From a virus, in IMG/VR virus record IMGVR_UViG_3300032086_002223, positions 1-56,682 of that record: a DNA stretch of 56,682 nucleotides; one strand, 5' to 3'. Shown here in pieces: positions 17,256-25,757 of the stretch (position 1 is its first letter; each line of letters opens with the position of its first letter). The notes under the pieces are model-generated. The model saw nothing but the letters and a program-made list of their open reading frames with translations. It ran no database searches and was not told the origin of the DNA. A program made the position numbers and the translations under genes.

Positions 17256-18003
17256 TAATCGTATCGTCCTCAAGGGGTTCCAATGGAGGCATATGACCAG
17301 TAATGTCTTGATAGTTTAGGGGATATCCATCTTGGTCTAAATCAAATACCCATGGATAATATCTATTGGTTAATGACTCACCAATCTTTATTTGATTATT
17401 CATTTGATAATTGATATTGAAAGATATACTGTATCTTTCTTTTTGTGTCATGTTGGGTTCTACCATGTGCATTAACCCACTAGGGAACAACATTAATTTA
17501 CCAGTAATGGGTTGTTTATGAGATGACATTTGTATCATAGGTGATGGTGGCATGTCGTGTACTACCTTTTCGTCTGTGTCTATGAAATCAATATCTCCCT
17601 CGTCTCCATCTGCATGAATATAGAATACACCACTATACCAACAACCATTATGTAAGTGAGGTGAGTTCCAACACATATGTCCATTAATATTTGCCCAAGA
17701 GTTTCCAATCTGTACAGACACATCACCATTATTGAATCCATAAAAAGGTAAGACTTCATCATCAAACATACGTGTGATTCTGTTCATTAATTTTTGAAAT
17801 CTAGGATTTGATTCACATCCATCATTAGATTGCCATCCATTTCTATTAGATACCATTCTACCCTCATCCCTAGCTCTCATACCATCCATTTCATCTTTCA
17901 ATGATTGTAGGTATTCATATGATACACCCTGTCTCTCATGCAAGTTTTCATCTGTTAGTTGTCTATGAAAAACATAGTTTGGGAATAATAATTCTACTGC
18001 CAT
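17251..18003 (-). CDS. 2OG-Fe(II) oxygenase, TIGR02466-like
   Basis: 250-residue putative Fe(II)/2-oxoglutarate oxygenase. The iron-binding segment is SPHLHNGCWYSGVFYIHAD (H116 and H118 region) and the distal part is LFPSGLMHMVEP (H179), followed by ERYSISFN with R190 as the candidate 2-oxoglutarate ligand. This matches the TIGR02466 layout common in marine T4-like phages. The N-terminus names a conserved entry (LLFPNYVFHRQL). Substrate unknown. It follows the gene at 18007 by 3 nt in the accessory cassette. Confidence 0.85.
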   Translation of the reverse strand: MAVELLFPNYVFHRQLTDENLHERQGVSYEYLQSLKDEMDGMRARDEGRMVSNRNGWQSNDGCESNPRFQKLMNRITRMFDDEVLPFYGFNNGDVSVQIGNSWANINGHMCWNSPHLHNGCWYSGVFYIHADGDEGDIDFIDTDEKVVHDMPPSPMIQMSSHKQPITGKLMLFPSGLMHMVEPNMTQKERYSISFNINYQMNNQIKIGESLTNRYYPWVFDLDQDGYPLNYQDITGHMPPLEPLEDDTIT

Positions 18004-18006
18004 AAT

Positions 18007-18882
18007 CTAATCCTTAATTTTTTCTCGAAGAGGTTTCATCTTTAAAGTTTGTTTCACTATTTTCTCTTCTTCCTCTTCATTTATATTCAGTAACTGGAAT
18101 GGGTCGTGAAATTCTCTTTCAAAGAGGGGTGCCTTTGGAGTCCATGGTTTTTCTACTTCTCCACCACCCTTTTTAAATAGGGTTTCATTTCCTTCTTTTA
18201 CATATTTGTGATAGAGAAATGGATTGTGTTCTTTTTGATATTGTTCGGTTTTAATCAAATCGATAGATGCACTCCATGTCTCTCTTCTGTATGGAAGTAT
18301 ATGCACTATTGGTGTCCCAGCAGGAATGACAAACTCCTTTCTTGTCTTGGGATAGAGAATGACTAAACCGTTTAAATCTCCACCTGTATATTTATCAGTG
18401 TCCATTACACCTTGCCAAGCTTGAAAGAATCTATTTTGAAATAGAAATGGGTCTAGGTATAAACATGAATACCCTAATGGTGTTGTTATACTCCATGGAA
18501 TTCTAATTTTAACTGCATTATTATCTTTTAAATCTTCTTCGACATCTGCCTTTGCATATTCAAAGGTGGGGAATTGACTTCTAGGATGACCATCAGTTTC
18601 ATAATTAGGATTGTGGGGACACTTTGCAAATTGTCCTAACTCATATCTAGGTGAACCATCCAAACTATCTTTCGGATATTCTATTTTTATATCTTCAACA
18701 CATACAATGTAATAACCAGTACCCAACACGTCCATCATAGAAGGACACATCTTAATGTTATCTCTTCCGTCTTGCATAACCTTCATCTGTTTCCACCAGT
18801 TTGGGTGTATGTGTTTTGCAACTACGGGACGATATTCTTTAAATGCTTTTTCGTTGGTGGTATTAAATTCTATCGTTGGCAT
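18007..18882 (-). CDS. Probable DUF6065-like protein, 291 aa
   Basis: No membrane segment or signal. The N-terminal pattern AKHIHPNWWKQMK, followed by KMCPSMMDVLGTGYYI and later TPLGYSCLYLDPFLFQNRFF and PKTRKEFVIPAGTPIVHILPYRRE, resembles a family of unknown function (DUF6065) that I recall from cyanophages. The family call is tentative and the function unknown. The C-terminal 50 residues are Lys/Glu-rich. Its start lies within the end of the 229-residue oxygenase gene (20-nt overlap), and it sits between two oxygenases, suggesting a shared pathway. Confidence 0.72.
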   Translation of the reverse strand: MPTIEFNTTNEKAFKEYRPVVAKHIHPNWWKQMKVMQDGRDNIKMCPSMMDVLGTGYYIVCVEDIKIEYPKDSLDGSPRYELGQFAKCPHNPNYETDGHPRSQFPTFEYAKADVEEDLKDNNAVKIRIPWSITTPLGYSCLYLDPFLFQNRFFQAWQGVMDTDKYTGGDLNGLVILYPKTRKEFVIPAGTPIVHILPYRRETWSASIDLIKTEQYQKEHNPFLYHKYVKEGNETLFKKGGGEVEKPWTPKAPLFEREFHDPFQLLNINEEEEEKIVKQTLKMKPLREKIKD

Positions 18883-19552
18883 AATAATCTAGTTCATTCT
18901 CTAGTCTACATGCATCACCCCTTATAACTAAGGATTGTCTACATGCATATTCACATTTTTCATTTGGAGCATCTGCATTGTGTGGTATACTCCCATCAAA
19001 CATTAATAGTCTGTTTGGTTTATAATCTACTTGAGCAATTTGATGTTCTAAAAACTCTTCTTTAAAACCATCTATTTTTTTTGCTTCTTCGTTATAAAAT
19101 CTTAGTGGCCCACCCCAATCGTCTTCCCAGTATTCGGTGTTATACCATAAGAAAGATATATTAGTTTTATTATCGGGGGAACTATCTTCATGTATTGTTC
19201 CTTGAAGACCATAGGTCTGTCCATTCATACCTGCGTATTGAAAATTTTCCCACCTAAATCCAAATTCTGTTTGAAGTTTCCAATCTAGATATCTAATTAG
19301 ATAAGTATCTTGCATATGATAGGTGTGGTCTCTAATCTTTTTATCCTTACCCTCATAGAACGTTGCACCCCAAAATAGATGACGTATCTTACCATTTCTA
19401 TTTACTTGATTATTCTGAGCCCATATAGTTCTTGAGGTGAGTCTCCTCATATTATACATGATTTCATAGGTTGCCCAGTTATCTAAGACGTAAATTTTAT
19501 CTAAAGGAAAACTTTGTATCTTAAAGGGTTTATCGAGATATACAACTTCCAT
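18863..19552 (-). CDS. 2OG-Fe(II) oxygenase, 229 aa
   Basis: Third Fe(II)/2-oxoglutarate oxygenase in the window. Iron ligands are H121 and D123 in TIHEDSS and H191 in SIPHNADAP, with R205 in CRQSLVIRG for 2-oxoglutarate. Between them lies the conserved YWEDDWGGPLRFYN strand pair (141-154), typical of the prolyl-hydroxylase-like branch, where a Gly-Gly-x-Leu stretch precedes the distal His. Residues 35-60 (RRLTSRTIW) may belong to a substrate-specific N-terminal part. Member of the accessory cassette. Substrate unknown; carbohydrate or protein modification is plausible. Confidence 0.86.
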   Translation of the reverse strand: MEVVYLDKPFKIQSFPLDKIYVLDNWATYEIMYNMRRLTSRTIWAQNNQVNRNGKIRHLFWGATFYEGKDKKIRDHTYHMQDTYLIRYLDWKLQTEFGFRWENFQYAGMNGQTYGLQGTIHEDSSPDNKTNISFLWYNTEYWEDDWGGPLRFYNEEAKKIDGFKEEFLEHQIAQVDYKPNRLLMFDGSIPHNADAPNEKCEYACRQSLVIRGDACRLENELDYYANDRI

Positions 19553-19555
19553 ACA

Positions 19556-20122
19556 TTACTGCTGACCTTGAAATTGCTGTACTGGAGGTAATTGTAATAG
19601 GTCGTCACAATAATCATCAAAGTCTTTGAGTTGGTCTTCTCTAGTCCTAGTGATTGTACCTACCACTTGTTCTAAGACACTATACGAACTATCTGCAAAT
19701 TCTAATACTCTTCTTGCATCTGACCTGTAAGGATGGTTTGAATCTTCTCTACCGATGTATGTAGCTTCATAAAGATTTTCAATTCTCATCTCGATACATA
19801 GTTGATAGATGTTCTTTGCAACCACTTCATACAAATCATCGATGTATTGGTTGTTTAAATTTGTTCCATCGGGTGCTTCTGCATCATCAATAAACTTCTC
19901 GATATTATCTCTATCTGAGTCTGTTAATGGATGTTTTTCGGATGCATCCCAGTTGGTTGGATTTACTTCTAAGATTTTGAATTCTTCTTGGTCGTATACG
20001 AGTCCTTCGTATTCAAAACCTAATTCGGGTTTGTCTACATTTTGATAAACAATTCTTAACCCAGTTTCTTTGATAATAACTAACGTATTAGTTGCATCAT
20101 ATATTAAAGCTCTATTTGCCAT
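19556..20122 (-). CDS. Acidic hypothetical protein, 188 aa
   Basis: Acidic protein with a short beta-rich N-terminal part (residues 5-60: LIYDATNTLVIIKETGLRI) and a helical rest with a Gln/Pro tail. No family recognised. Small acidic proteins encoded just after fibre genes are often fibre-assembly chaperones, and this gene follows the repeat-protein and glycosyltransferase genes, so that role is possible but unproven. It overlaps the glycosyltransferase gene by 11 nt and is followed 3 nt later by an oxygenase gene. Confidence 0.72.
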   Translation of the reverse strand: MANRALIYDATNTLVIIKETGLRIVYQNVDKPELGFEYEGLVYDQEEFKILEVNPTNWDASEKHPLTDSDRDNIEKFIDDAEAPDGTNLNNQYIDDLYEVVAKNIYQLCIEMRIENLYEATYIGREDSNHPYRSDARRVLEFADSSYSVLEQVVGTITRTREDQLKDFDDYCDDLLQLPPVQQFQGQQ

Positions 20123-21566
20123 TTTCTTTCACCTTTTTGTTTTCAATCTCTAAGAGATTTTTATAATAATTATATCTACCAATTTGTTGAACACTATCAT
20201 TAAAGTTTTCAATCCATGGCCCACCGTTTGTGTAATGAATCATTCTATGTTTCTTTACATTGTATGGTTCTTCTGAATAACCTTCAGTCCAACAACAATC
20301 ATCTTGAAGTTTTACCACGTTATCTGTCCATTTAAATTGATGTAGATATTGACCCGATTCTGTGTTTACAACTTCGGGTGTTAGTTTTCTACAATCCTTA
20401 TGACCATTGTTAAATATCATAAGACTTGACCATAGTTTTTTAGGATACCATACATTCTTTTCACCACCTAATTTTTCTGTAATACCTTTATCAGAAAAAT
20501 CATGATGGAAACATGCAACGGAATCAGTATGTCCTAGTGAATAGAATAAGTGTAACATATCTTCTGTGAAGATAAAGTCATCATCCACAAACATACTGAC
20601 ACCTTGATATTTCTCTAAGTATGGTATTAAGAATCTACTGTAAGTAAACTCTGTTGATTGGTTTGCGTAATCTCTAGTATACTCGGGAATCTTAGAAACG
20701 TCAAGTTTTTTAATCTTAACAAATGCATTCCATGGTACACTAGACAAGTCTCCCATTTTGTTGTTGTATCTTTCGATAGAATGTTGTATACTTTTTATAC
20801 AAACATCTGAGACTTCACCGTGTCTACTATCGTATCCTACGTATATAGTTGGAGTCTCTCCATTAAATAATGTATAGTGTAAGTAGTCGTTTGCTTCGGT
20901 ATAGTCACCTCTCATATCTCTGTTTTGATGAGCTTCAATAATACCTTGATTCCAACAATAGGATACATGATTCATATCGGGATAGAGATTATTTTTAAAT
21001 GTGTGAACTATCCACTCAGAGAATGATAGAGGTTTATGGTCATAACATACATCATATGCATCCCATACTAAACATTCAGTTTCCCATCTTTGTAAATATT
21101 TGATTGCAGAATATCTTCCAGTGCCGGGGTGGACAAAGTATCTAATCTCATCTGCATCTGCAGTAGGAGGCCAATACAACACACCTTGTGGCCCGTATTC
21201 AATTCCTTTGTTTCTGATATCTTGAACTAAGAAGTGTAATTTAGTTGCATGGTAGAGACGAGAAGAGTTCTCATCACCATTTATTCTTTCAAAGTCTTCT
21301 GCATCTACAGCTGCATCACCAACTTGTAATGCACGAAAGAAATCTCTAATTTTATGAGAAGAATCTTCTTGATAACTGACACCATACTTCTTGTGTAAGT
21401 CACCCAATGATACTATTTTGGGTTTGTATATACGTGTGATTTCATCAAACTTTTCTTTGATTTTAATCATCACTTCTTTCTTAGGTTTTGTTTTATTCAA
21501 CCCACCAAGATGGTCGTTGAAAGAACTTTTCACACTCACTGGGTCGGGTAAATCAATGTACTTCAT
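20112..21566 (-). CDS. ParB-like / glycosyltransferase fusion, 484 aa
   Basis: Two parts. Residues about 100-165 contain HPGTGRYSAIKYL (146-158), the nucleotide-binding-like box of ParB/sulfiredoxin-type domains. Residues about 238-470 read as a GT-A glycosyltransferase: IYVGYDSRHGEVSDVCIKSI opens the Rossmann-like fold and SMFVDDDFIF (324-333) carries the DxD metal/sugar-nucleotide site. Conserved cysteines and tryptophans follow near 425-455. It could glycosylate a virion protein, lipid or DNA base; the ParB-like part may be a kinase- or nuclease-related accessory. First gene of the cassette, with its own sigma70-type promoter. Confidence 0.82.
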   Translation of the reverse strand: MKYIDLPDPVSVKSSFNDHLGGLNKTKPKKEVMIKIKEKFDEITRIYKPKIVSLGDLHKKYGVSYQEDSSHKIRDFFRALQVGDAAVDAEDFERINGDENSSRLYHATKLHFLVQDIRNKGIEYGPQGVLYWPPTADADEIRYFVHPGTGRYSAIKYLQRWETECLVWDAYDVCYDHKPLSFSEWIVHTFKNNLYPDMNHVSYCWNQGIIEAHQNRDMRGDYTEANDYLHYTLFNGETPTIYVGYDSRHGEVSDVCIKSIQHSIERYNNKMGDLSSVPWNAFVKIKKLDVSKIPEYTRDYANQSTEFTYSRFLIPYLEKYQGVSMFVDDDFIFTEDMLHLFYSLGHTDSVACFHHDFSDKGITEKLGGEKNVWYPKKLWSSLMIFNNGHKDCRKLTPEVVNTESGQYLHQFKWTDNVVKLQDDCCWTEGYSEEPYNVKKHRMIHYTNGGPWIENFNDSVQQIGRYNYYKNLLEIENKKVKENGK

Positions 21567-21574
21567 AATACTCC

Positions 21575-21603
21575 ATTATAACATCTACTCATGTTTTAGT
21601 CAA
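21575..21603 (-). promoter_or_regulatory. Sigma70-type promoter for the accessory cassette
   Basis: On the minus strand TTGACT (21598-21603) and TATAAT (21575-21580) with exactly 17 nt between. The -10 box ends 8 nt before the ATG at 21566, with GGAG inside that gap. An ACTAAATA late-type box (21607-21614) sits just upstream of the -35. The cassette could therefore be read early from a host-type promoter and again late. Confidence 0.75.
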
Positions 21604-21622
21604 TAATATTTAGTCCTTTTTT

Positions 21623-24600
21623 TTAAGACGATATTGGAGATGCAGGCCATGTAGTTGTTCCATCCCATTTCTGAACCGTATTTCTATACGGTTGCTGATA
21701 TGCATATGGTTGTATACCTACTGCAACTTTTTGACGTGTTGTCTGTGCTGGTCTCTGTCTTGAAACTCTCTGCAATACCTGTACTCTAGTTGGTCTCTGT
21801 CTTGAAACTCTTTGTAGTACCTGTGTTCTAGCAGGTCTCTGTCTAGTTACATTTTGAAGAACTTGTACTCTAGCAGGTCTTTGTCTAGTTTCAATGTTAT
21901 TGTACTGATACCCCTGTTGTACTGGTCTTCTTCTTGATTCAATGTTATTGTACTGATAACCTTGCTGTACAGGACGTTGTCTACTCTCAGTATTATTGTA
22001 CTGATAACCTTGTTGCACTGGTCTTTGTCTATTTACAATATTGTTATATTGATAACCTTGTTGCACTGGTCTTTGTCTTGTAACAACATTATTATATTGA
22101 TAAGTTTGCTGAGTAGGTCTTCTTCTTGTTTCTTGAATATTTACCTGTACTCTTGCTGGTCTCTGTCTTGAAACTCTTTGCAGTACCTGAACTCTAGCTG
22201 GTCTTCTTCTAGTTTCAACATTGTTGTATTGATAATTCTGTTGAACAGGTCTTTGTCTTGTATCAACATTATTATATTGGTAACCTTGTTGTACAGGTCT
22301 TTGTCTAGACTCAACGTTGTTATATTGATAACTTTGTTGTACAGGTCTTCTTCTAGGTGAAGGTTGGTTTACCTGAACCCTAGCTGGTCTTTGTCTAGAC
22401 TCAACGTTGTTATATTGATAACTTTGTTGTACAGGTCTTCTTCTAGATTCCTGATTGTTATATTGATAACTTTGTTGTACTGGTCTTCTTCTAGACTCTA
22501 CATTATTGTACTGATAAGACTGTTGTACTGGTCTTCTTCTTGTTTCTTGAATATTTACCTGTACTCTTGCTGGTCTTTGTCTAGACACACGTTGCAACTG
22601 TTGTACTCTTGTTGGTCTACGTCTTGATACACGTTGCAGAACTTGAGTTCTTGCTGGTCTCTGTCTTGACACCCTCTGTAATTGTTGTACTCTAACTGGT
22701 CTACGTCTTGGTACCTGATTATGATACTGGTATGCCTGTTGTACAGGTCTTCTTCTTGGTACCTGATTATGATACGTATAAGTTTGTTGAGTAGAAGTTT
22801 GTACCCTATTATGATAAGTGTATGCCTGTTGTACTGGTCTTCTTCTAGGTACCCTATTATGATACTGATACGATTGTTGTACTGGTCTTCTTCTAGGTAC
22901 CCTATTATGATACTGATACGATTGTTGTACAGGTCTACGTCTAGGTACTCTATTATGGTAGGTATAAGCTTGTTGTACAGGTCTTCTTCTTGGTACCCTA
23001 TTATGGTAGGTATAAGCTTGTTGTACAGGTCTACGTCTTGGTACCTGATTATGGTAGGTATAAGTTTGTTGTGAACTTACCTGTACCCTGTTGTGATACT
23101 GATACGATTGTTGTACTGGTCTTCTTCTAGGTTCCTGATTATTATACTGGTAACTTTGTTGTACTGGTCTACGTCTAGGTACCCTATTATGATAGGTGTA
23201 CGGTTGTTGTGTAGGTCTTCTTCTAGGAACTCTATTATGATAAGTGTAAGGTTGTGGTTGTTGAGCAGGTTGTTGCATCTCATTCATCTGACCTTGTGGC
23301 CAGCTGACACCAGCAGTTGCAGCGAATGTTACTTGGTGAACTATTGACCTATCTCTACTTCTTGTAAATACATCACCTTTGTCTCTGACAAATAGTGGGA
23401 ATCCACCACCACCACCACCGCCAGGTGATTGTGACTGCATCTGACCTTGATGCTTCCAAGCAAATGTTGCAGTTTGACCACTCATAATCTTTGCACCAAA
23501 CTGTGAATAATATGGTGCTTGTCCTGCAAAAGGTATTGAGCCTTGTCTTTGTGGGTTAGGAATGTTTTGAACACTTGTCTGTGCAGAGTTAAAATCTGCA
23601 CCAAATTCAAAGTTTACACCCTCAAATCTTAAGGAACCCTGCCACTGTCTCTGTCCAGCAAACGGACTTCTATAATGATAACTATTAACACTTGTTGTTT
23701 GGTTCTGTGGGCCATTACCTACGTAATATGGTGCTTGTGTTCCTGAGAACTGAGCCTGTGGCCCTCTAAACATCATGTTTCCTCTAAAGGAATCTCTTTC
23801 ATGACCTTTACCATCGGGTCTAGCTGGGAAACTGTACTGACTAGCAGTTGAAATACGAGAATCACTCATGGGGAAACCAAAAAACTCGAAAGAAGGTAAT
23901 AATACAGTCCTTTGTCCATAAGGTGTCTCAACCTTAATACCAGCCATGTCACCACCTCCACCGTAAATATTTGCATAGTGGATGTAAGCAGTGTGTGCGT
24001 TGTTTCTTACTGTTACCTGTCTTGTTCTAGTTGTAGGTTGGTTCAACTGATACGATTGTTGTACTGGTCTTCTTCTAGGTTCCTGATTGTTATACTGGTA
24101 AGACTGTTGGACTGGTCTACGTCTTGGTACCCTATTGTGATAGGTGTACGGTTGTTGGACTGGTCTTCTTCTTGGTACCCTCTGTAATTGTTGTACTCTA
24201 ACTGGTCTTCTTCTAGATTCCTGATTGTTATATTGATAACTTTGTTGTACAGGTCTTCTTCTAGGTTCCTGATTGTTATATTGATAACTTTGTTGTACAG
24301 GTCTTCTTCTAGGTTCCTGATTGTTATATTGATAACTTTGTTGTACAGGTCTTCTTCTAGGTTCAGTGTTATTATATTGATAACTTTGTTGTACTGGTCT
24401 TCTTCTAGGGCCAGTGTCATTATATTGATAACTTTGTTGTACTGGTCTTCTTCTAGGTGAAGGTTGGTTTACCTGAACTCTAGTTGGTCTTTGTCTAGAT
24501 TCAGTGTTATTATATTGATAACTTTGTTGTACTGGTCTTTGTCTAGATTCAGTGTTATTATATTGATAACTTTGTTGTGTACTTGCCTGTACCCTGTTGT

Positions 24601-25744
24601 GATACTGATAAGATTGTTGTACACTAGTTTGTACCCTGTTATGATACTGATAAGCTTGTTGAGTAGAAGCTTGAACTCTATTATGATATTGATAAGTCTG
24701 TTGAGTTGATGCTTGTCCTCTGTTATGATAAGTATATCCTTGTTGTACTGGTCTCTGTCTTGTTACCCTATTATGGTACTGATATGCCTGTTGTACTGGT
24801 CTACGTCTTGGTATCCTATGATGGTAGGTATAAGCTTGTTGTACAGGTCTACGTCTAGGTACTCTATTGTGGTACGTATATGTTTGTTGTGTACTTGTTT
24901 GTATCCTATTATGATAAGTGTATGCCTGTTGTACAGGTCTACGTCTTGGTACTCTATGGTGGTACGTATATGTTTGTTGTACTGGACGTTGTCTACCTAC
25001 CCTGTTATGGTACTGATACGATTGTTGTACAGGTCTACGTCTAGGTACTCTATTGTGATAAGTGTACGTTTGTTGAGTAGAAGTTTGTACCCTATTATGG
25101 TACTGATACGTTTGTTGTGTAGAAGCCTGACCCCTATTATGGTAAGTGTACCCCTGTTGTACTACACGTTGTCTATTAACCCTGTTATGATACTGGTATG
25201 ATTGTTGTACTGGTCTCTGTCTTGGTACCCTATTGTGATAGACATAAGTCTGTTGTACTGGTCTCTGTCTTGGTACCCTATTGTGATAGGTGTATCCTTG
25301 TTGTACTGGTCTCTGTCTTGTTACCCTATTATGGTAACTATAAGTTTGTTGGACTGGTCTACGTCTCTGTACCCTGTTATGGTACGTATAGTTTTGTTGA
25401 GTATTCTGTTGAACACGATTGTGATAAGTGTAATCTTGTTGAACACTCGTTTGAACACGATTGTGATACTGATACGTTTGTTGTGTAGATGCTTGTACTC
25501 TGTTATGATATTGATACGACTGTTGCACAGTGAATTGGTAAGGTTGTTGGAAGTTATAAGGTCTTGTTCCAACTGCTGGTCTAGTAGCAATTACTTGGGC
25601 TGGCATCTGTCCTGATGCCTTTATCCATCCAGTAGGTGTCTTTGTATAGACAGAATCAACTGCCGACCATTCTGTTGGGGATGTCTTTACCCAACTACCT
25701 GTTGTATTTACCCACCCCGTAGGGTTCTTAATTCGTTGTGCCAT
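21623..25744 (-). CDS. Giant Arg/Gln/Tyr repeat protein, 1373 aa
   Basis: Residues 1-65 are a non-repetitive head with repeated Trp/Thr motifs (TGWVNTTGSWVKTSPTEW), resembling short phage-tail attachment modules. Residues 66-571 are about 33 tandem units and 832-1337 about 34 more, each 14 or 16 residues, of forms such as PRRRPVQQSYQYHNRV, QTSTQQTYTYHNRV and SRQRPARVQVLQRV. Between them (585-831) is a non-repetitive domain with YGGGGD, PSFEFFGFPM, APYY, NPQRQG and a Gly7 run. The tail (1344-1373) is aromatic. There are almost no acidic residues in the arrays, so the protein is very basic. Location among fibre genes suggests a virion surface protein or adhesin; no family is recognised. Confidence 0.88.
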   Translation of the reverse strand: MAQRIKNPTGWVNTTGSWVKTSPTEWSAVDSVYTKTPTGWIKASGQMPAQVIATRPAVGTRPYNFQQPYQFTVQQSYQYHNRVQASTQQTYQYHNRVQTSVQQDYTYHNRVQQNTQQNYTYHNRVQRRRPVQQTYSYHNRVTRQRPVQQGYTYHNRVPRQRPVQQTYVYHNRVPRQRPVQQSYQYHNRVNRQRVVQQGYTYHNRGQASTQQTYQYHNRVQTSTQQTYTYHNRVPRRRPVQQSYQYHNRVGRQRPVQQTYTYHHRVPRRRPVQQAYTYHNRIQTSTQQTYTYHNRVPRRRPVQQAYTYHHRIPRRRPVQQAYQYHNRVTRQRPVQQGYTYHNRGQASTQQTYQYHNRVQASTQQAYQYHNRVQTSVQQSYQYHNRVQASTQQSYQYNNTESRQRPVQQSYQYNNTESRQRPTRVQVNQPSPRRRPVQQSYQYNDTGPRRRPVQQSYQYNNTEPRRRPVQQSYQYNNQEPRRRPVQQSYQYNNQEPRRRPVQQSYQYNNQESRRRPVRVQQLQRVPRRRPVQQPYTYHNRVPRRRPVQQSYQYNNQEPRRRPVQQSYQLNQPTTRTRQVTVRNNAHTAYIHYANIYGGGGDMAGIKVETPYGQRTVLLPSFEFFGFPMSDSRISTASQYSFPARPDGKGHERDSFRGNMMFRGPQAQFSGTQAPYYVGNGPQNQTTSVNSYHYRSPFAGQRQWQGSLRFEGVNFEFGADFNSAQTSVQNIPNPQRQGSIPFAGQAPYYSQFGAKIMSGQTATFAWKHQGQMQSQSPGGGGGGGFPLFVRDKGDVFTRSRDRSIVHQVTFAATAGVSWPQGQMNEMQQPAQQPQPYTYHNRVPRRRPTQQPYTYHNRVPRRRPVQQSYQYNNQEPRRRPVQQSYQYHNRVQVSSQQTYTYHNQVPRRRPVQQAYTYHNRVPRRRPVQQAYTYHNRVPRRRPVQQSYQYHNRVPRRRPVQQSYQYHNRVPRRRPVQQAYTYHNRVQTSTQQTYTYHNQVPRRRPVQQAYQYHNQVPRRRPVRVQQLQRVSRQRPARTQVLQRVSRRRPTRVQQLQRVSRQRPARVQVNIQETRRRPVQQSYQYNNVESRRRPVQQSYQYNNQESRRRPVQQSYQYNNVESRQRPARVQVNQPSPRRRPVQQSYQYNNVESRQRPVQQGYQYNNVDTRQRPVQQNYQYNNVETRRRPARVQVLQRVSRQRPARVQVNIQETRRRPTQQTYQYNNVVTRQRPVQQGYQYNNIVNRQRPVQQGYQYNNTESRQRPVQQGYQYNNIESRRRPVQQGYQYNNIETRQRPARVQVLQNVTRQRPARTQVLQRVSRQRPTRVQVLQRVSRQRPAQTTRQKVAVGIQPYAYQQPYRNTVQKWDGTTTWPASPISS
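21734..23251 (-). repeat. Coding tandem repeats, C-terminal array
   Basis: About 34 degenerate units of 42 or 48 bp encoding residues 832-1337 of the 1373-residue protein. The 5' half is mainly PRRRPVQQ-type units ending HNRV; the 3' half is richer in RVQVLQRV and YQYNNVE-type units, so unit types are regionally sorted. Confidence 0.93.
24032..25549 (-). repeat. Coding tandem repeats, N-terminal array
   Basis: About 33 degenerate 42- or 48-bp units encoding residues 66-571 of the 1373-residue protein. The first two thirds end in HNRV or HHR, the last third in NNTE or NNQE. Some neighbouring units are nearly identical (24240-24350 region), pointing to recent duplication. Confidence 0.93.
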
Positions 25745-25757
25745 ATTATATTAACTC

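Noticed and set aside
21734-25549. CRISPR-like regular repeats
   Set aside because: Units of 42 and 48 bp are contiguous, degenerate and coding in one continuous frame. There are no unique spacers and no cas genes.
22682-25615. Long plus-strand reading frames opposite the repeat gene, rich in Leu, Ser, Ile and Tyr
   Set aside because: They arise because the minus-strand repeats lack stop codons in those frames. They have no ribosome sites or promoters, break irregularly, and conflict with the complete 1373-codon minus gene.
21623-25744. Diversity-generating retroelement target
   Set aside because: No reverse transcriptase or template repeat is visible, and variation is spread along units rather than confined to adenine-derived positions at one end.
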